In this document: one piece after another, positions 1 to 9,898 of the stretch
Layout: every line of letters begins with the position of its first letter
How positions within the stretch are numbered: position 1 is the stretch's first letter
Source of the DNA: Gallionellales bacterium GWA2_60_142
Lineage (GTDB): Bacteria; Pseudomonadota; Gammaproteobacteria; Burkholderiales; Gallionellaceae
Reading direction: 5' to 3'
Assembly (NCBI GenBank): GCA_001801085.1
Contig: MGWR01000056.1
Coordinates: 1-53,043, forward strand
Length of the DNA stretch: 53,043 nucleotides
The notes under the pieces: generated by a model
Databases searched by the model: none
Seen by the model: only the letters and a program-made list of their open reading frames with translations
What the model was told of the DNA's origin: nothing
Made by a program: the position numbers and the translations under genes

Positions 1-75
1 TGCCGCTGCGGCACCTACAACCGCATCCGCTCGGCGATACAGCGCGCGGCGGAGATGCAGGGAGGCGCGAAATGA
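1..75 (+). CDS. iorA: Isoquinoline 1-oxidoreductase-type small [2Fe-2S] subunit, C-terminal end (partial)
   Basis: Frame 1 is open from the window edge and ends at TGA 73-75, giving 24 residues that begin C-R-C-G-T-Y and run on through RIRSAIQRAA. A C-x-C-G followed by an arginine-rich helix is the end of the helical [2Fe-2S] domain of small subunits of the xanthine dehydrogenase/aldehyde oxidase family. Its stop overlaps the start of the large subunit by ATGA, so the two are translationally coupled. The family passes electrons from the molybdenum site to an acceptor. Only the tail is visible. The subunit assignment is strong because of the next gene; the exact substrate is unknown. Confidence 0.8.
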   Translation, partial: CRCGTYNRIRSAIQRAAEMQGGAK

Positions 76-2270
76 ACGACATGACCGTGCAGGACCCGTC
101 GCGCCGCGAGTTCATCAAGGGCTCCGCCGCATTGATGGGCGGGCTGGTGATCGGCTTTTATCTTCCGATGAAAGGCGGCCGCGCTTTTGCTGCGGAAGCA
201 CCGCCGACTAAGGCACAGCAGGTGTATCCCCCCAATGCTTTCATCCGCATCGCGCCGGACGACAGCATCACCATCGTCGTCAACAAGTCCGAGATGGGGC
301 AGGGCGTCTATACCTCGTTGCCCATGCTGGTGGCCGAGGAGCTGGAGGCGGACTGGAGCCGCATCCGCGTCGAGGCAGCACCGGTGGCGGCGGTGTACAA
401 CCACACCGCGTTCGGCATCCAGATGACCGGCGGCAGCACCAGCGTCGCCTCGTCGTGGGATCAGATGCGGCGCGTGGGCGCGAGCGCGCGCATGATGCTG
501 ATCCGCGCCGCGGCGATGCAATGGGGCGTGCCGCAAAGCGAATGCCGCGCGGAGATGGGGCAGGTGATCCATGCCCAGAGCGGCAGGCGGTTGGGCTACG
601 GCGCGCTGGCGGATGCGGCGGCCAAGCTGCCGCTGCCGGTCAACGTCGAGCTCAAGCAGCCCAAGGATTTCAAGCTGATCGGCAAACCGACCAGGCGTCT
701 CGACACGCCGGAAAAGATCAACGGCACCGCGCAGTTCGGCCTCGACGTCAACCTGCCTGGCATGCTGACGGTGCTGGTCGCACGCAGTCCGGTGTTCGGC
801 GGCCGGGTAAAGCATTACGACGCGACCGAGGCGCTCAAGGTGGCCGGCGTGCAGGGCGCGTATCAGGTGCCCACCGGCGTGGCGGTGGCCGCGAACGGCT
901 TCTGGCCCGCGAAGGTCGCGCGCGATTTGCTGGAGATCGAATGGGACGAAGGGCCGGGCGCGGCGCTTTCCACGCCTAAGATGCGCGAAGAATATCTGGC
1001 ACTGGCGAAGAAGCCGGGCGCGGTGGCGCGCAAGGAGGGCGATGTCGTGCAGGGCATCAAGGACGCGCACAAGTCCGTCAGCGCGGAATACGAGTTGCCC
1101 TTTCTCGCGCACGCGACGATGGAGCCGCTCAATGTGGTGGTGGACCTGAAACCCGACCACTGCGCAATCTGGACCGGCACGCAGTTTCAGACGGTGGACA
1201 GGGACATGGCAGCGAAGGTCGCGGGACTCAAGCCGGAGCAGGTGGAGATACACACCACGTTCCTTGGCGGCGGCTTTGGTCGGCGCGCCAACCCGCAATC
1301 CGATTTCGTCGTCGAGGCGGTGCAGGTTGCCAAGGCGATGAAGGCGGCGAACAAGACGGCCAAACCGGTCAAGGTGGTGTGGACGCGCGAGGACGACATG
1401 CGCGGCGGCTACTACCGGCCGATGTGGGTGGACCATATCGAGGCGGGCATCGCGAAGGACGGCAAACCGGTGGCGTGGAAACACACCCTCGTCGGGCAGT
1501 CCATCATGGCCGGCACGGCGTTCGAATCCATGATGGTCAAGGACGGCGTCGACGTCACCTCGGTGGAGGGGGCGGCTACGCTGCCGTATACGATCCCCAA
1601 TATTCGGGTCGACCTGCATAGCCCGAAGCATGTCGTGCCGGTGCAATGGTGGCGCTCGGTGGGGCACTCGCATACCGCGTTCATCGTCGAGACCATGGTG
1701 GACGAACTGGCGCATCTTGCCGGCAAGGATCCGGTGGCTTATCGGCTCGGTATCCTGCCCGCCGATTCGCGCTACCGCGGCGCGTTGCAACTGGCCGCGA
1801 AGAAGGCCGGCTGGGGCAAGAAAAAATTGCCCAAGGGGCATGCCTACGGCGCGGCGGTACACAAGTCGTTCGACAGCTATGTGGCGCAGATCGCCGAGGT
1901 GTCGTTGCAAAACGGCAAGATACGCGTGCATCGCGTGGTGGCGGCAGTGGATTGCGGCATGGTGGTCAACCCGGACGGCGTGCGCCAGCAGGTCGAGGGC
2001 GGCATGGTCTACGGACTCTCAGCCGCGCTGCACGGCGCGATCACGCTGGAGAACGGCCGCGTGATGCAATCCAATTTCAACGACTATGTGACGCTGCGTT
2101 TTTCCGAGATGCCCGAGGTCGAGGTGCATATCGTGGAAAGCAGCGAGCCGCCGACCGGCATAGGCGAACCGGGCACGCCGCCGATAGCGCCCGCAGTCGC
2201 TAACGCGGTGTTCGCGCTGACCGGCAAGCGTTTGCGCCGCATGCCGTTCGATCGGGAAACTTATGTCTGA
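72..2270 (+). CDS. iorB: Molybdopterin-binding large subunit, isoquinoline 1-oxidoreductase beta-subunit family, Tat-exported
   Basis: A 732-residue protein of the xanthine dehydrogenase/aldehyde oxidase large-subunit family, close in length to IorB-type subunits. These bind the molybdopterin cofactor and hydroxylate aromatic N-heterocycles or oxidise aldehydes. The N-terminus has a twin-arginine signal (SRREFIKG at residues 11-18, then a hydrophobic stretch), so the folded enzyme is probably exported to the periplasm. Family-like glycine-rich cofactor segments are visible: [10 protein letters not shown] near residue 118, [10 protein letters not shown] near 400, and GIGEPGTPP near the C-terminus, which holds the presumed catalytic glutamate. 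It overlaps the small subunit by 4 bp and the MocA-like gene by 8 bp, so all three form one operon. The real substrate cannot be read from sequence; many members annotated as isoquinoline oxidoreductase act on other aldehydes. Confidence 0.9.
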   Translation: MNDMTVQDPSRREFIKGSAALMGGLVIGFYLPMKGGRAFAAEAPPTKAQQVYPPNAFIRIAPDDSITIVVNKSEMGQGVYTSLPMLVAEELEADWSRIRVEAAPVAAVYNHTAFGIQMTGGSTSVASSWDQMRRVGASARMMLIRAAAMQWGVPQSECRAEMGQVIHAQSGRRLGYGALADAAAKLPLPVNVELKQPKDFKLIGKPTRRLDTPEKINGTAQFGLDVNLPGMLTVLVARSPVFGGRVKHYDATEALKVAGVQGAYQVPTGVAVAANGFWPAKVARDLLEIEWDEGPGAALSTPKMREEYLALAKKPGAVARKEGDVVQGIKDAHKSVSAEYELPFLAHATMEPLNVVVDLKPDHCAIWTGTQFQTVDRDMAAKVAGLKPEQVEIHTTFLGGGFGRRANPQSDFVVEAVQVAKAMKAANKTAKPVKVVWTREDDMRGGYYRPMWVDHIEAGIAKDGKPVAWKHTLVGQSIMAGTAFESMMVKDGVDVTSVEGAATLPYTIPNIRVDLHSPKHVVPVQWWRSVGHSHTAFIVETMVDELAHLAGKDPVAYRLGILPADSRYRGALQLAAKKAGWGKKKLPKGHAYGAAVHKSFDSYVAQIAEVSLQNGKIRVHRVVAAVDCGMVVNPDGVRQQVEGGMVYGLSAALHGAITLENGRVMQSNFNDYVTLRFSEMPEVEVHIVESSEPPTGIGEPGTPPIAPAVANAVFALTGKRLRRMPFDRETYV

Positions 2271-2919
2271 GTCCGATTCGGGAGAGATCGCCGCCGTCGT
2301 GCTCGCGGCGGGAGCCTCGCGCCGCTTCGGTTCGGACAAGTTGCTGCATCCGGTCACAAGGCATGGCGTGACCCTGCCGCTCGCCGCGCACAGCCTGCTG
2401 CCATGGCTGTACACGTTCAGGCAGGTCTCCGTGGTGGTCAGGCCGGGATCAGAGGCGTTCTGCGATGCGATCGAAGCGGCGCTGGGCGTTACCAGGGCGG
2501 CGGCGATATGCTGGGAATTCTGCGAGGATGCGGCGGAGGGCATGGCGGCCAGCCTTGCCCGCGGTGTGTATGCCAACCGCGAAGCCGCCGGCTGGCTGAT
2601 CGGGCTGGCCGATATGCCCGCCGTGCCACTGGCGGCCATAGCCGGCGTGCGCAATGCGCTGTTGGGCGGAGCGGGCCTGGCCGCGCCGGCATGCGAAGGC
2701 AGGCGCGGCCATCCGGTCGGGTTCGCCGCCCATTACCTTGATGAACTGCTGTCGCTGCAAGGAGATGCCGGGGCCCGGAGCCTGCTGGAGCGCGACGGTT
2801 CCGAGGTCGTGCATGTCGGGACTTGCGACGAGGGAATTTTTACCGACATCGACAGCCCGGACGATCTGCGCTGCGTCTTGCCGGGCCGGTGTTCGGGCGA
2901 TCTGGTTGCGGTCTGGTAG
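2263..2919 (+). CDS. MocA/MobA-like nucleotidyltransferase
   Basis: A 218-residue GT-A fold nucleotidyltransferase. The N-terminal motif LAAGASRRFGSDKLL (residues about 13-27) is the nucleotide-binding signature of MobA/MocA proteins, followed by a GLADMPA segment that places the metal-binding aspartate. MocA makes the cytosine-dinucleotide form of molybdopterin used by enzymes of the xanthine dehydrogenase family. Its start overlaps the end of iorB by 8 bp, which supports a role in maturing the cofactor of that enzyme. MocA is known in this context, but CTP versus GTP specificity is inferred only from the neighbour. The gene ends the operon; no clear hairpin terminator follows, only a dispersed repeat. 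Confidence 0.8.
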   Translation: MSESDSGEIAAVVLAAGASRRFGSDKLLHPVTRHGVTLPLAAHSLLPWLYTFRQVSVVVRPGSEAFCDAIEAALGVTRAAAICWEFCEDAAEGMAASLARGVYANREAAGWLIGLADMPAVPLAAIAGVRNALLGGAGLAAPACEGRRGHPVGFAAHYLDELLSLQGDAGARSLLERDGSEVVHVGTCDEGIFTDIDSPDDLRCVLPGRCSGDLVAVW

Positions 2920-2940
2920 TCCGTTCCAGCAAAACAGTTA

Positions 2941-3001
2941 CCGTTCGCGGTGAGCTTGTCGAACCGCTGGATGCCTGCCAATACTGGCCTTCGACAAGCT
3001 T
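2941..3001. repeat. Dispersed palindromic repeat of the TTCGACAAGCT type
   Basis: Two inverted copies of AGCTTGTCGAA (2953-2963 and 2990-3000) sit in the space between the MocA-like gene and serB. The same core (TTCGACAAGCTCAGGACGA) occurs inside serB at 3816-3834. This core is widely dispersed in proteobacterial genomes. It may fold in RNA; no poly-T tract follows, so it is not a classical terminator. Confidence 0.6.
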
Positions 3002-3092
3002 GTATGGTGTTTATGGTTCCTTCTTGAGAGACTGGAAGGAACTGGGGTGGAGGGACATCGACTAGTCTCCGAAGGAGGGGGCGTCCGGGCGA

Positions 3093-3956
3093 CTAGCTGT
3101 GATCCAGCAAGTTCACTAGTCCGTCCAGCCCGACGAAGTTCAGCGCGTAGCTCGCCTGCGCCCTGACCACCGGCTTCGCATGGTAGGCGATGCTGACGCC
3201 GGCCTGCGCCATCATCTTCAGGTCGTTCGCGCCGTCGCCCATCGCGATCACCTGCTCGGGATTCAGTCCCAGTTCGTCGCGCATCTTCATCAGCCAGTCG
3301 GCCTTGGCTTGCGCGTCGAGGATGCCGCCCAGCACCTTGCCGGTGAGCTTGCCGTCGACGATCTCCAGCGTGTTCGCATGCGCGTAGTCGAGGCCGAGGC
3401 GTGCCTTCAGCCGCTCGGTGAAGAACACGAAGCCGCCGGACACCAGCAGTGTCCTGATGCCGTGTTTCTTCAGTTCCGCGAGCATGATCTCCGCGCCGGG
3501 ATTCAGTTGCAGCCTTTCGTCGTATACGCGCTGCAACGCGCCTTCGTCCAGACCTTCCAGCAGCGCGACGCGGCGGCGCAGGCTCTCGGCGAAGTCGATC
3601 TCGCCGCGCATCGCCTCTTCGGTGATCGCCGCGACTTGCGGCTTCAGCCCCTGCATGTCGGCGATCTCGTCGATGCACTCGATGGAGATCAGCGTCGAAT
3701 CCATGTCCATCACCACCAGCCCGAAGCCGGACAGGTGTTTGCCCTGCGGCACGAAGCCGTAGTCGATGCGGTGCTCGAAACAATAGTCGGCGATGTCGTC
3801 GTGCGGCTTGGCCGCTTCGACAAGCTCAGGACGAGTATCGCGCAGCCGCCAGGCATGGGGAGCGATCTGCTCGATGCGTGTAGCGCCGGAGAGTTGGGCG
3901 ATATGCTCGATCTGGGTGGATGGGATGTCGTGCAGGGCTTGGAGGATCAGGTTCAT
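3093..3956 (-). CDS. serB: Phosphoserine phosphatase
   Basis: A 287-residue HAD-superfamily SerB that performs the last step of serine synthesis, phosphoserine to serine. The catalytic motif DMDSTLI (near residue 84, nucleophile and acid/base aspartates) is followed by the family cap segment IECIDEIAD, motif II LLVSGGF and the C-terminal GDGANDLKMM metal-binding motif. An N-terminal regulatory segment of about 75 residues precedes the HAD domain, as in bacterial SerB. Residues about 38-48 (TRPELVEAAK) are encoded by a dispersed palindromic repeat lying in frame at 3816-3835, in the linker before the catalytic domain, so it probably does not harm function. It stands downstream of the toxin-antitoxin pair on the same strand with a 39-bp gap. 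Confidence 0.95.
   Translation of the reverse strand: MNLILQALHDIPSTQIEHIAQLSGATRIEQIAPHAWRLRDTRPELVEAAKPHDDIADYCFEHRIDYGFVPQGKHLSGFGLVVMDMDSTLISIECIDEIADMQGLKPQVAAITEEAMRGEIDFAESLRRRVALLEGLDEGALQRVYDERLQLNPGAEIMLAELKKHGIRTLLVSGGFVFFTERLKARLGLDYAHANTLEIVDGKLTGKVLGGILDAQAKADWLMKMRDELGLNPEQVIAMGDGANDLKMMAQAGVSIAYHAKPVVRAQASYALNFVGLDGLVNLLDHS
3816..3835. repeat. Dispersed repeat copy inside serB
   Basis: TTCGACAAGCTCAGGACGAG matches the repeat family at 2941-3001. It reads in frame on the minus strand as RPELVEA, a peptide recognisable from repeat insertions in many proteobacterial proteins. It falls in the linker ahead of the HAD domain. Confidence 0.65.
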
Positions 3957-3995
3957 GCTGTCGAATGATTGTTTGTTGTTATGGGGTACTGCAAC

Positions 3996-4298
3996 TCAAT
4001 ATTTTGTAGTGCGTTCCTGCCAGTAGTTCGGTTGGCGCAGATGGTTGGCAACCGCGAATATCACAATGCCATCTTGCTCAGGGCGGTAATGTAGTGCGAA
4101 AGGAAATCCTTTGACCATCATGCGGCGAGTATTTGTCTCTGCCGATAGCGTGCCGGCCAACGGATAAACCAGCGCGCGAGCGGCGGCTTCTTCGAGTGCT
4201 GCGGAAAATCGCGCACCTAAACCTTCTTGTGCCCGATTGTAATAACTGACCTCGGACAGGAATTCGAGCCTGGCTTCGGCGACAAAACGAGCGGTGTT
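3996..4298 (-). pseudogene. RelE/ParE-family toxin without an in-frame start codon
   Basis: Reading from 4298 to the TGA at 3996-3998 gives 100 codons that look like a complete ParE/RelE-type toxin: RFVAEARLEFLSEVSYY, then EEAAARALVYPLAGT, RRMMVKGFPFALHYR and IFAVANHLRQPNYW, the usual ParE core and C-terminus. This frame is the same frame as the antitoxin, immediately after its TGA, and has no ATG, GTG or TTG before the core. The expected overlapping start (GTG at 4302-4300, GTGA) is in a different frame and reaches the toxin frame only if one base is removed between about 4299 and 4286. It may be a one-base insertion that killed the toxin, a sequencing error, or initiation at an unusual codon. 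Family assignment is good; functional status is doubtful. Confidence 0.65.
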
Positions 4299-4529
4299 TC
4301 ACCGGGTAATGCGCTTGGCTTCGGCAAAAACCTGCTCTGCGGGGAAAGTCTCCAACTCGCCACGCTCGTAGCGTGCGACGCGCTGTGCGATCTCATGCTG
4401 CCATGCTGATTCAATCTCAAGCACAGGCGCGTTGTGCAAAGATTCAAGCAAGATCTCTGCAAGCCGGGCGCGCTCGTCAGGAAGCAATGCGGTGGCTTGT
4501 TGTTCAACGGTGGCGAAAGAGGTTGGCAT
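4299..4529 (-). CDS. Putative addiction-module antitoxin (short acidic helical protein)
   Basis: A 76-residue protein, MPTSFATVEQQATALLPDE and onward, with LPDERARLAEILLESL in the middle and a charged C-terminal half. This is the pattern of the small putative addiction module component family, antitoxins that pair with RelE/ParE toxins encoded directly downstream. An AAGGAG ribosome site precedes the ATG on the minus strand. The downstream toxin is in the same frame after the stop, which is unusual. If the toxin is dead this antitoxin would be a leftover. Function is inferred from family and neighbour. Confidence 0.75.
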   Translation of the reverse strand: MPTSFATVEQQATALLPDERARLAEILLESLHNAPVLEIESAWQHEIAQRVARYERGELETFPAEQVFAEAKRITR

Positions 4530-4585
4530 CGTGGCTGCTCCTTGAATCGTACTAGGGACATTTTAGCGGATATTGCTTCTCGCGG

Positions 4586-5425
4586 TTACGGCCGATGGGG
4601 CAGATGTTGTCCGATGAAACTTTCCGTTGCGTGTGCAAGCGCTTCCGAATTCATGAAGAACAGGTCGTTGTGACCACCGCGCAGTTCCAGAAACTGGCGC
4701 GGTTCGTGCGCGGCGTCGTGGAGAGATTGGCCGTGGCTGAATGGGATGATCTCGTCTTCGCGGCTGTGGGCGACCAGCACCGGCGCGTGCACATCTTGCA
4801 GGTAGCGTCGCGTGTCGTAGCGGTAGCGGGTGATCCAGCGCACCGGCAGCAGCGGGTAGAGGTCGGCGGCCAGGTCGGGGACGGAGGTGAAGGCGGAGGC
4901 GAGGATCAGCGCGCCTGGCCTGTGTCGCGCCGCCAGGTGCGCCGCGACCGCCGCGCCCAGCGATTCGCCGAACAAAACGATATGCTGCGGCGCGATGCAT
5001 CGTTGCGCGGTGAGGTGCTGCCAGGCGGCCTCGGCGTCGCGGTAGGTGCCGTCCTCGTCCGGTTCGCCGCTGCTCTGGCCGTAGCCCCGGTAGTCGAAGA
5101 TGAGCACCGACAGGCCCAGGTCGTGGAACAGCCTGATCGAGTCCAGCCGGTGCGAGATGTTGCCGGCGTTGCCGTGGACATAGAGCAGCGTGCCGCGCGG
5201 ATGCTCGGCGGGAACGAACCATGCGGCGAGGCTGGCGCCGTCGGAGGTGGTCAGCGCGACGTTCTCGTATGGGAGCTTGTAATCCTTGGGCGTGGCCTCG
5301 TATTCGCGGCCGGGCAGATCGGGGTAATAGACGAGGCCATCCTGCCGCAGGAACAGTACGAACAGCATCACGCCATACAGTGTGGCGACGAGGATGGCGG
5401 CGTTTTTGATGGTTTCCCAAAGCAT
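4586..5425 (-). CDS. Membrane-anchored alpha/beta hydrolase
   Basis: A 279-residue serine hydrolase. Residues 8-26 form one hydrophobic segment (ILVATLYGVMLFVLF), probably a membrane anchor with the catalytic domain outside the cytoplasm. The oxyanion region HGNAGNISH (near 80), the nucleophile elbow GESLGA (near 150), a late aspartate in HSREDEIIP (near 220) and a histidine in RGGHNDLF (near 249) give a complete Ser-Asp-His triad. It resembles the YfhR/ABHD13-like group whose substrates are mostly unknown. It is transcribed away from leuC and is not clearly in an operon. Enzyme class is secure; substrate is not. Confidence 0.85.
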   Translation of the reverse strand: MLWETIKNAAILVATLYGVMLFVLFLRQDGLVYYPDLPGREYEATPKDYKLPYENVALTTSDGASLAAWFVPAEHPRGTLLYVHGNAGNISHRLDSIRLFHDLGLSVLIFDYRGYGQSSGEPDEDGTYRDAEAAWQHLTAQRCIAPQHIVLFGESLGAAVAAHLAARHRPGALILASAFTSVPDLAADLYPLLPVRWITRYRYDTRRYLQDVHAPVLVAHSREDEIIPFSHGQSLHDAAHEPRQFLELRGGHNDLFFMNSEALAHATESFIGQHLPHRP

Positions 5426-5545
5426 GTCGATGGCCTGTCGGGAATAGGGTGCGTGGCGGAACTATCGCACAACTTTTCCATGGCCGCGAGGCGTGCGCGC
5501 AGCCGGTCGGATCGCCTGCAGGCTGCGAAGCCGCGCCATATATGG

Positions 5546-5551
5546 CATAAT
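5546..5551 (+). promoter_or_regulatory. Possible -10 element for leuC
   Basis: CATAAT lies 40 bp before the leuC ATG in the only AT-rich patch of this gap. A good -35 is not visible 16-18 bp upstream, so this is a weak call. I see no leader peptide or T-box-like structure in 5426-5591. Confidence 0.3.
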
Positions 5552-5591
5552 CGCGCGCTCTTGAAATCGGGAATTGGGCAGGCGATACAAC

Positions 5592-6995
5592 ATGAGCGCA
5601 CAGACTCTATACGACAAACTCTGGAATTCACACGTGGTGCAGCAGGATGCCGACGGCACTGCGCTGATCTATATCGACCGTCAATTGGTGCATGAAGTCA
5701 CCAGTCCTCAGGCCTTCGAAGGCCTGAAGCTGGCGCACCGCAAGCCTTGGCGTACCGCGTCCATGCTGGCGACGCCGGATCACAACGTACCGACGACGAA
5801 CCGCAGCGGCGGCATCGCCGACCCGATCTCTCGCTTGCAGGTGGAGACGCTGGATGCCAACTGCGCCGAATTCGGCGTGGTCGAGTTCAAGATGAACGAC
5901 ATCCGCCAGGGCATCGTGCACGTGATCGGCCCCGAGCAGGGCGCGACGCTGCCCGGCATGACCGTGGTGTGCGGCGATTCGCATACCAGCACGCATGGCG
6001 CGTTCGCGGCGCTGGCGCATGGCATAGGCACCTCCGAGGTCGAGCATGTGATGGCGACGCAATGCCTGGTGGCGAAGAAGTCGAAGGCGATGCTGGTCAA
6101 GGTCGAGGGCGCATTGGGCCACGGCGTGACGGCCAAGGACATCGCGCTGGCGGTGGTCGGCAAGATAGGCACCGCGGGCGGTACGGGCTATGCCATCGAG
6201 TTCGGCGGCAGCGCGATCCGTGCGCTGAGCATGGAAGGCCGCATGACGCTGTGCAACATGGCCATCGAGGCGGGCGCACGCGCCGGCATGGTGGCGGCGG
6301 ACGAAACGACTTTCACCTATATCAAGGGCCGTCCCTTCGCGCCACAGGGCGAGAACTGGGACAAGGCCGTGGCTTACTGGAAGACATTGCATTCGGATGC
6401 GAGCGCTGCGTTCGACGCGGTGGTCGAGCTGGATGCCGCAACTATCCGTCCTCAAGTGACCTGGGGGACGTCGCCTGAGATGGTCACCTCCATCGACGGC
6501 CGCGTGCCCGATCCGGTTTCCGCACCCGATGCGGTGAAGCGCGGCGACTGGGAGCGTGCCTTGGCCTATATGGGCTTGACGGCGAATACGCCCATCAGCG
6601 AGATACAGATAGATAAGGTGTTCATCGGTTCCTGCACCAACGGGCGCATCGAAGACATGCGCGCCGCGGCCGCGGTGGCCAAGGGCAAGAAGATCGCGAC
6701 CAACGTCAAGCTGGCGATGGTCGTGCCCGGCTCCGGTCTGGTGAAGGCGCAGGCGGAAAAAGAAGGTCTGGACAAGATATTCATCGAGGCGGGCTTCGAA
6801 TGGCGCGATCCGGGCTGTTCGATGTGTCTGGCGATGAACGACGACAGGCTGGAGCCGGGCGAGCGTTGCGCCGCGACATCGAATCGCAACTTCGAAGGGC
6901 GGCAGGGGCAGGGCGGGCGCACGCATTTGGTGAGCCCGGAAATGGCGGCTGCTGCGGCAATCGCCGGGCATTTTGTCGATGTGAGCAAACTGTAA
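5592..6995 (+). CDS. leuC: 3-isopropylmalate dehydratase large subunit
   Basis: A 467-residue LeuC, the [4Fe-4S] subunit that with LeuD isomerises 2- to 3-isopropylmalate in leucine synthesis. The start [11 protein letters not shown] is preferred over an in-frame ATG-like codon 18 bp upstream because it matches family N-termini. Visible family features are [15 protein letters not shown]-type sequence near residue 130, the cluster cysteine in FIGSCTNGR near 346, and the paired cluster cysteines in [11 protein letters not shown] near 410. The length is standard. It is first in a leuC-lipoprotein-leuD-leuB series, and its stop lies inside the ribosome site of the next small gene. Confidence 0.97.
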   Translation: MSAQTLYDKLWNSHVVQQDADGTALIYIDRQLVHEVTSPQAFEGLKLAHRKPWRTASMLATPDHNVPTTNRSGGIADPISRLQVETLDANCAEFGVVEFKMNDIRQGIVHVIGPEQGATLPGMTVVCGDSHTSTHGAFAALAHGIGTSEVEHVMATQCLVAKKSKAMLVKVEGALGHGVTAKDIALAVVGKIGTAGGTGYAIEFGGSAIRALSMEGRMTLCNMAIEAGARAGMVAADETTFTYIKGRPFAPQGENWDKAVAYWKTLHSDASAAFDAVVELDAATIRPQVTWGTSPEMVTSIDGRVPDPVSAPDAVKRGDWERALAYMGLTANTPISEIQIDKVFIGSCTNGRIEDMRAAAAVAKGKKIATNVKLAMVVPGSGLVKAQAEKEGLDKIFIEAGFEWRDPGCSMCLAMNDDRLEPGERCAATSNRNFEGRQGQGGRTHLVSPEMAAAAAIAGHFVDVSKL

Positions 6996-7005
6996 GGAGA
7001 TGATG

Positions 7006-7125
7006 ATGAAGGCAATCACTTTGTTGTTGGCAGTATTGGTTCTGGCCGGTTGCAACACCATGGAAGGCTTGGGCAAGGACATCCAGACGGGTGGCGAAAA
7101 ACTGGAAAAGGCGGCTACCAAGTAA
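7006..7125 (+). CDS. Entericidin-like small lipoprotein between leuC and leuD
   Basis: A 39-residue protein: hydrophobic signal peptide ([11 protein letters not shown]), lipobox LAGC with the acylated cysteine at residue 16, then a short charged tail ([19 protein letters not shown]). This is the entericidin A/B lipoprotein pattern. The leuC stop and its ribosome site overlap (TAAGGAG at 6993-6999); three consecutive ATGs follow (7000, 7003, 7006) and the last has the best spacing. Its TAA shares bases with the leuD ATG (TAATG at 7123-7127), so it sits translationally coupled inside the leucine operon. Entericidins are known as small envelope lipoproteins; why one is embedded in leu genes is not known to me. 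Confidence 0.85.
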   Translation: MKAITLLLAVLVLAGCNTMEGLGKDIQTGGEKLEKAATK

Positions 7126-7763
7126 TGCGTAAATTCACCTTGCTCGATGGCCTTGTCGTACCGTTGGATAGAGCCAACGTCGATACCGACGCCATCATCC
7201 CCAAACAATTCCTGAAATCGATCAAGCGCTCCGGCTTCGGCCCGAACGCTTTCGACGAATGGCGCTATCTCGACCACGGCGAACCCGGCATGGACAACAG
7301 CAAGCGTTCGCCGAATCCGGACTTCGTGCTGAATCAGCCGCGCTATCAGGGCGCGCAAGTCTTGCTGGCGCGCGAGAACTTCGGTTGCGGCAGCTCTCGT
7401 GAGCATGCTCCATGGGCGCTGGAAGACTACGGCTTCCGCGTCATCATCGCGCCGAGCTTTGCCGACATCTTCTTCAATAACTGCTTCAAGAACGGCCTGC
7501 TGCCGATCAAGCTGGATGCGGACAAGGTCGATGCGCTGTTCAATGCGGTGGAAGCCAATAACGGCTACAAGTTGAAGGTCGATCTGGAGCAGCAAACCAT
7601 CACGCTGCCGGACGGCACGGTTTACAAGTTTGACGTGGACGCGCACCGCAAGCATTGTTTGCTGAACGGGCTGGACGACATCGGTCTGACGCTGCAACAC
7701 GTGGACGACATCAAGGCGTTCGAGGAAAAGCATCGCGCAGCTCAACCTTGGCTGTACGCATAA
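7125..7763 (+). CDS. leuD: 3-isopropylmalate dehydratase small subunit
   Basis: A 212-residue LeuD, the swivel-domain partner of LeuC. The N-terminus [15 protein letters not shown] and the motifs [27 protein letters not shown] and [16 protein letters not shown] are characteristic; the GCGSSREHA loop holds substrate-contacting residues. The ATG at 7125 overlaps the TAA of the lipoprotein gene. Length is normal. The leuC-leuD-leuB order with small gaps indicates an operon. Confidence 0.97.
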   Translation: MRKFTLLDGLVVPLDRANVDTDAIIPKQFLKSIKRSGFGPNAFDEWRYLDHGEPGMDNSKRSPNPDFVLNQPRYQGAQVLLARENFGCGSSREHAPWALEDYGFRVIIAPSFADIFFNNCFKNGLLPIKLDADKVDALFNAVEANNGYKLKVDLEQQTITLPDGTVYKFDVDAHRKHCLLNGLDDIGLTLQHVDDIKAFEEKHRAAQPWLYA

Positions 7764-7792
7764 ATAATCTGTAATTCTGACTGGAAGAAAAA

Positions 7793-8857
7793 ATGAAGAT
7801 CGCAGTATTGCCGGGTGACGGCATCGGACCGGAGATCGTCGCGCAGGCGGTGAAAGTATTGGAAGCGTTGCGCAGCGACGGCTTGAAGATCGAGATGGAG
7901 CACGCGCATATCGGCGGCGCGGGTTACGACGCGGCGCAGGATCCGCTGCCGGAGGCGACGCTGAAGCTGGCGCAGGAATCCGATGCGGTGCTGCTCGGTG
8001 CCGTGGGCGGCTACCAGTACGATAACCTGCCGCGTCCGATGCGCCCGGAGCAGGGCCTGCTGCGTATCCGCAAGGGGCTGGGGTTGTTCGCCAATCTGCG
8101 TCCGGCGATGGTGTATCCGGAGCTGGTCAATTCTTCCAGCCTGAAGCCGGAGCTGGTGTCGGGTCTGGATATCATGATCCTGCGCGAACTCACTGGTGAC
8201 ATCTATTTCGGCCAGCCGCGCGGCATTCGCACGCTGGACAACGGCGAGCGCCAGGGTTTCGACACCATGCATTACAGCGAGTCGGAAATTCGCCGCGTCG
8301 CGCATGTCGGTTTCCAGATCGCGATGAAGCGTAATAAAAAGATGTGTTCGGTGGACAAGGCCAACGTGCTGGACACCAGCATGTTCTGGCGCGAGATCGT
8401 CACCGAAGTGGCGAAGGAATATCCGGAAGTGGAGCTGTCGCATATGTATGTGGACAATGCGGCGATGCAGCTGGTGCGCGCGCCCAAGCAGTTCGACGTG
8501 ATCCTGACCGGCAACATCTTCGGCGACATTCTGTCGGATGAGGCGTCGATGCTGACCGGCTCCATCGGCATGCTGCCGTCCGCTTCGCTGGATGCGAACA
8601 ACAAGGGCCTGTACGAGCCTTGCCACGGCTCCGCGCCGGACATCGCCGGCAAGGATATCGCCAATCCGCTGGCGACCATTTTGTCGGTCGCGATGATGAT
8701 GCGTTACACCTTCGCACGCGAAGATATCGCGCAGCGCATCGAGACGGCGGTGCGCAAGACGCTGCAGCAAGGCCTGCGCACCGGCGATATCGCCGAGGCC
8801 GGCATGCCGAAGATCGGCTGCAAGGCGATGGGCGACGCGGTAGTCGCGGCCCTTTGA
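7793..8857 (+). CDS. leuB: 3-isopropylmalate dehydrogenase
   Basis: A 354-residue LeuB that oxidises and decarboxylates 3-isopropylmalate with NAD+, the third leucine-specific step. Visible: [16 protein letters not shown] at the start, LLGAVGG near residue 64, the active-site [13 protein letters not shown] near 136, and the metal-binding [14 protein letters not shown] near 240, followed by [14 protein letters not shown] that binds the nucleotide. Length is standard. It lies 29 bp after leuD with a GGAAG ribosome site and 28 bp before the damaged asd gene. Confidence 0.97.
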   Translation: MKIAVLPGDGIGPEIVAQAVKVLEALRSDGLKIEMEHAHIGGAGYDAAQDPLPEATLKLAQESDAVLLGAVGGYQYDNLPRPMRPEQGLLRIRKGLGLFANLRPAMVYPELVNSSSLKPELVSGLDIMILRELTGDIYFGQPRGIRTLDNGERQGFDTMHYSESEIRRVAHVGFQIAMKRNKKMCSVDKANVLDTSMFWREIVTEVAKEYPEVELSHMYVDNAAMQLVRAPKQFDVILTGNIFGDILSDEASMLTGSIGMLPSASLDANNKGLYEPCHGSAPDIAGKDIANPLATILSVAMMMRYTFAREDIAQRIETAVRKTLQQGLRTGDIAEAGMPKIGCKAMGDAVVAAL

Positions 8858-8885
8858 ACGAATTGAAATTCAAGAGAGAAATAAA

Positions 8886-9778
<893 letters not shown>

Positions 9779-9829
9779 GCCGGGCCTGAATCAAGTCGGG
9801 TTGGAATTAAGCGCGGATGTGAACTTGAA

Positions 9830-9866
9830 TTATCAGCTTGTGCTGATAACTCCATGATGTTATTTT
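9830..9866 (+). promoter_or_regulatory. Palindrome and candidate promoter upstream of fimV
   Basis: TTATCAGC (9830-9837) and GCTGATAA (9842-9849) form a perfect 8-bp inverted repeat with loop TTGT. A candidate promoter overlaps it: TTGTGC (9838-9843), 17 bp, TATTTT (9861-9866). A palindrome over a -35 element would suit an operator. No T-run follows the stem, which argues against a terminator for asd. Weak evidence. Confidence 0.35.
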
Positions 9867-9898
9867 ACTTGTCCAATAAATAAGGTGAGGGTGGTAGC

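Noticed and set aside
15-1931. Very long minus-strand frame opposite iorB
   Set aside because: It is the arginine/histidine-rich shadow typical of high-GC coding DNA; iorB on the other strand has full family likeness. The same holds for long frames opposite leuC/leuD, fimV and pntA.
2987-3010. Terminator for the MocA-like gene
   Set aside because: The inverted repeat matches the dispersed family and lacks a T-tract.
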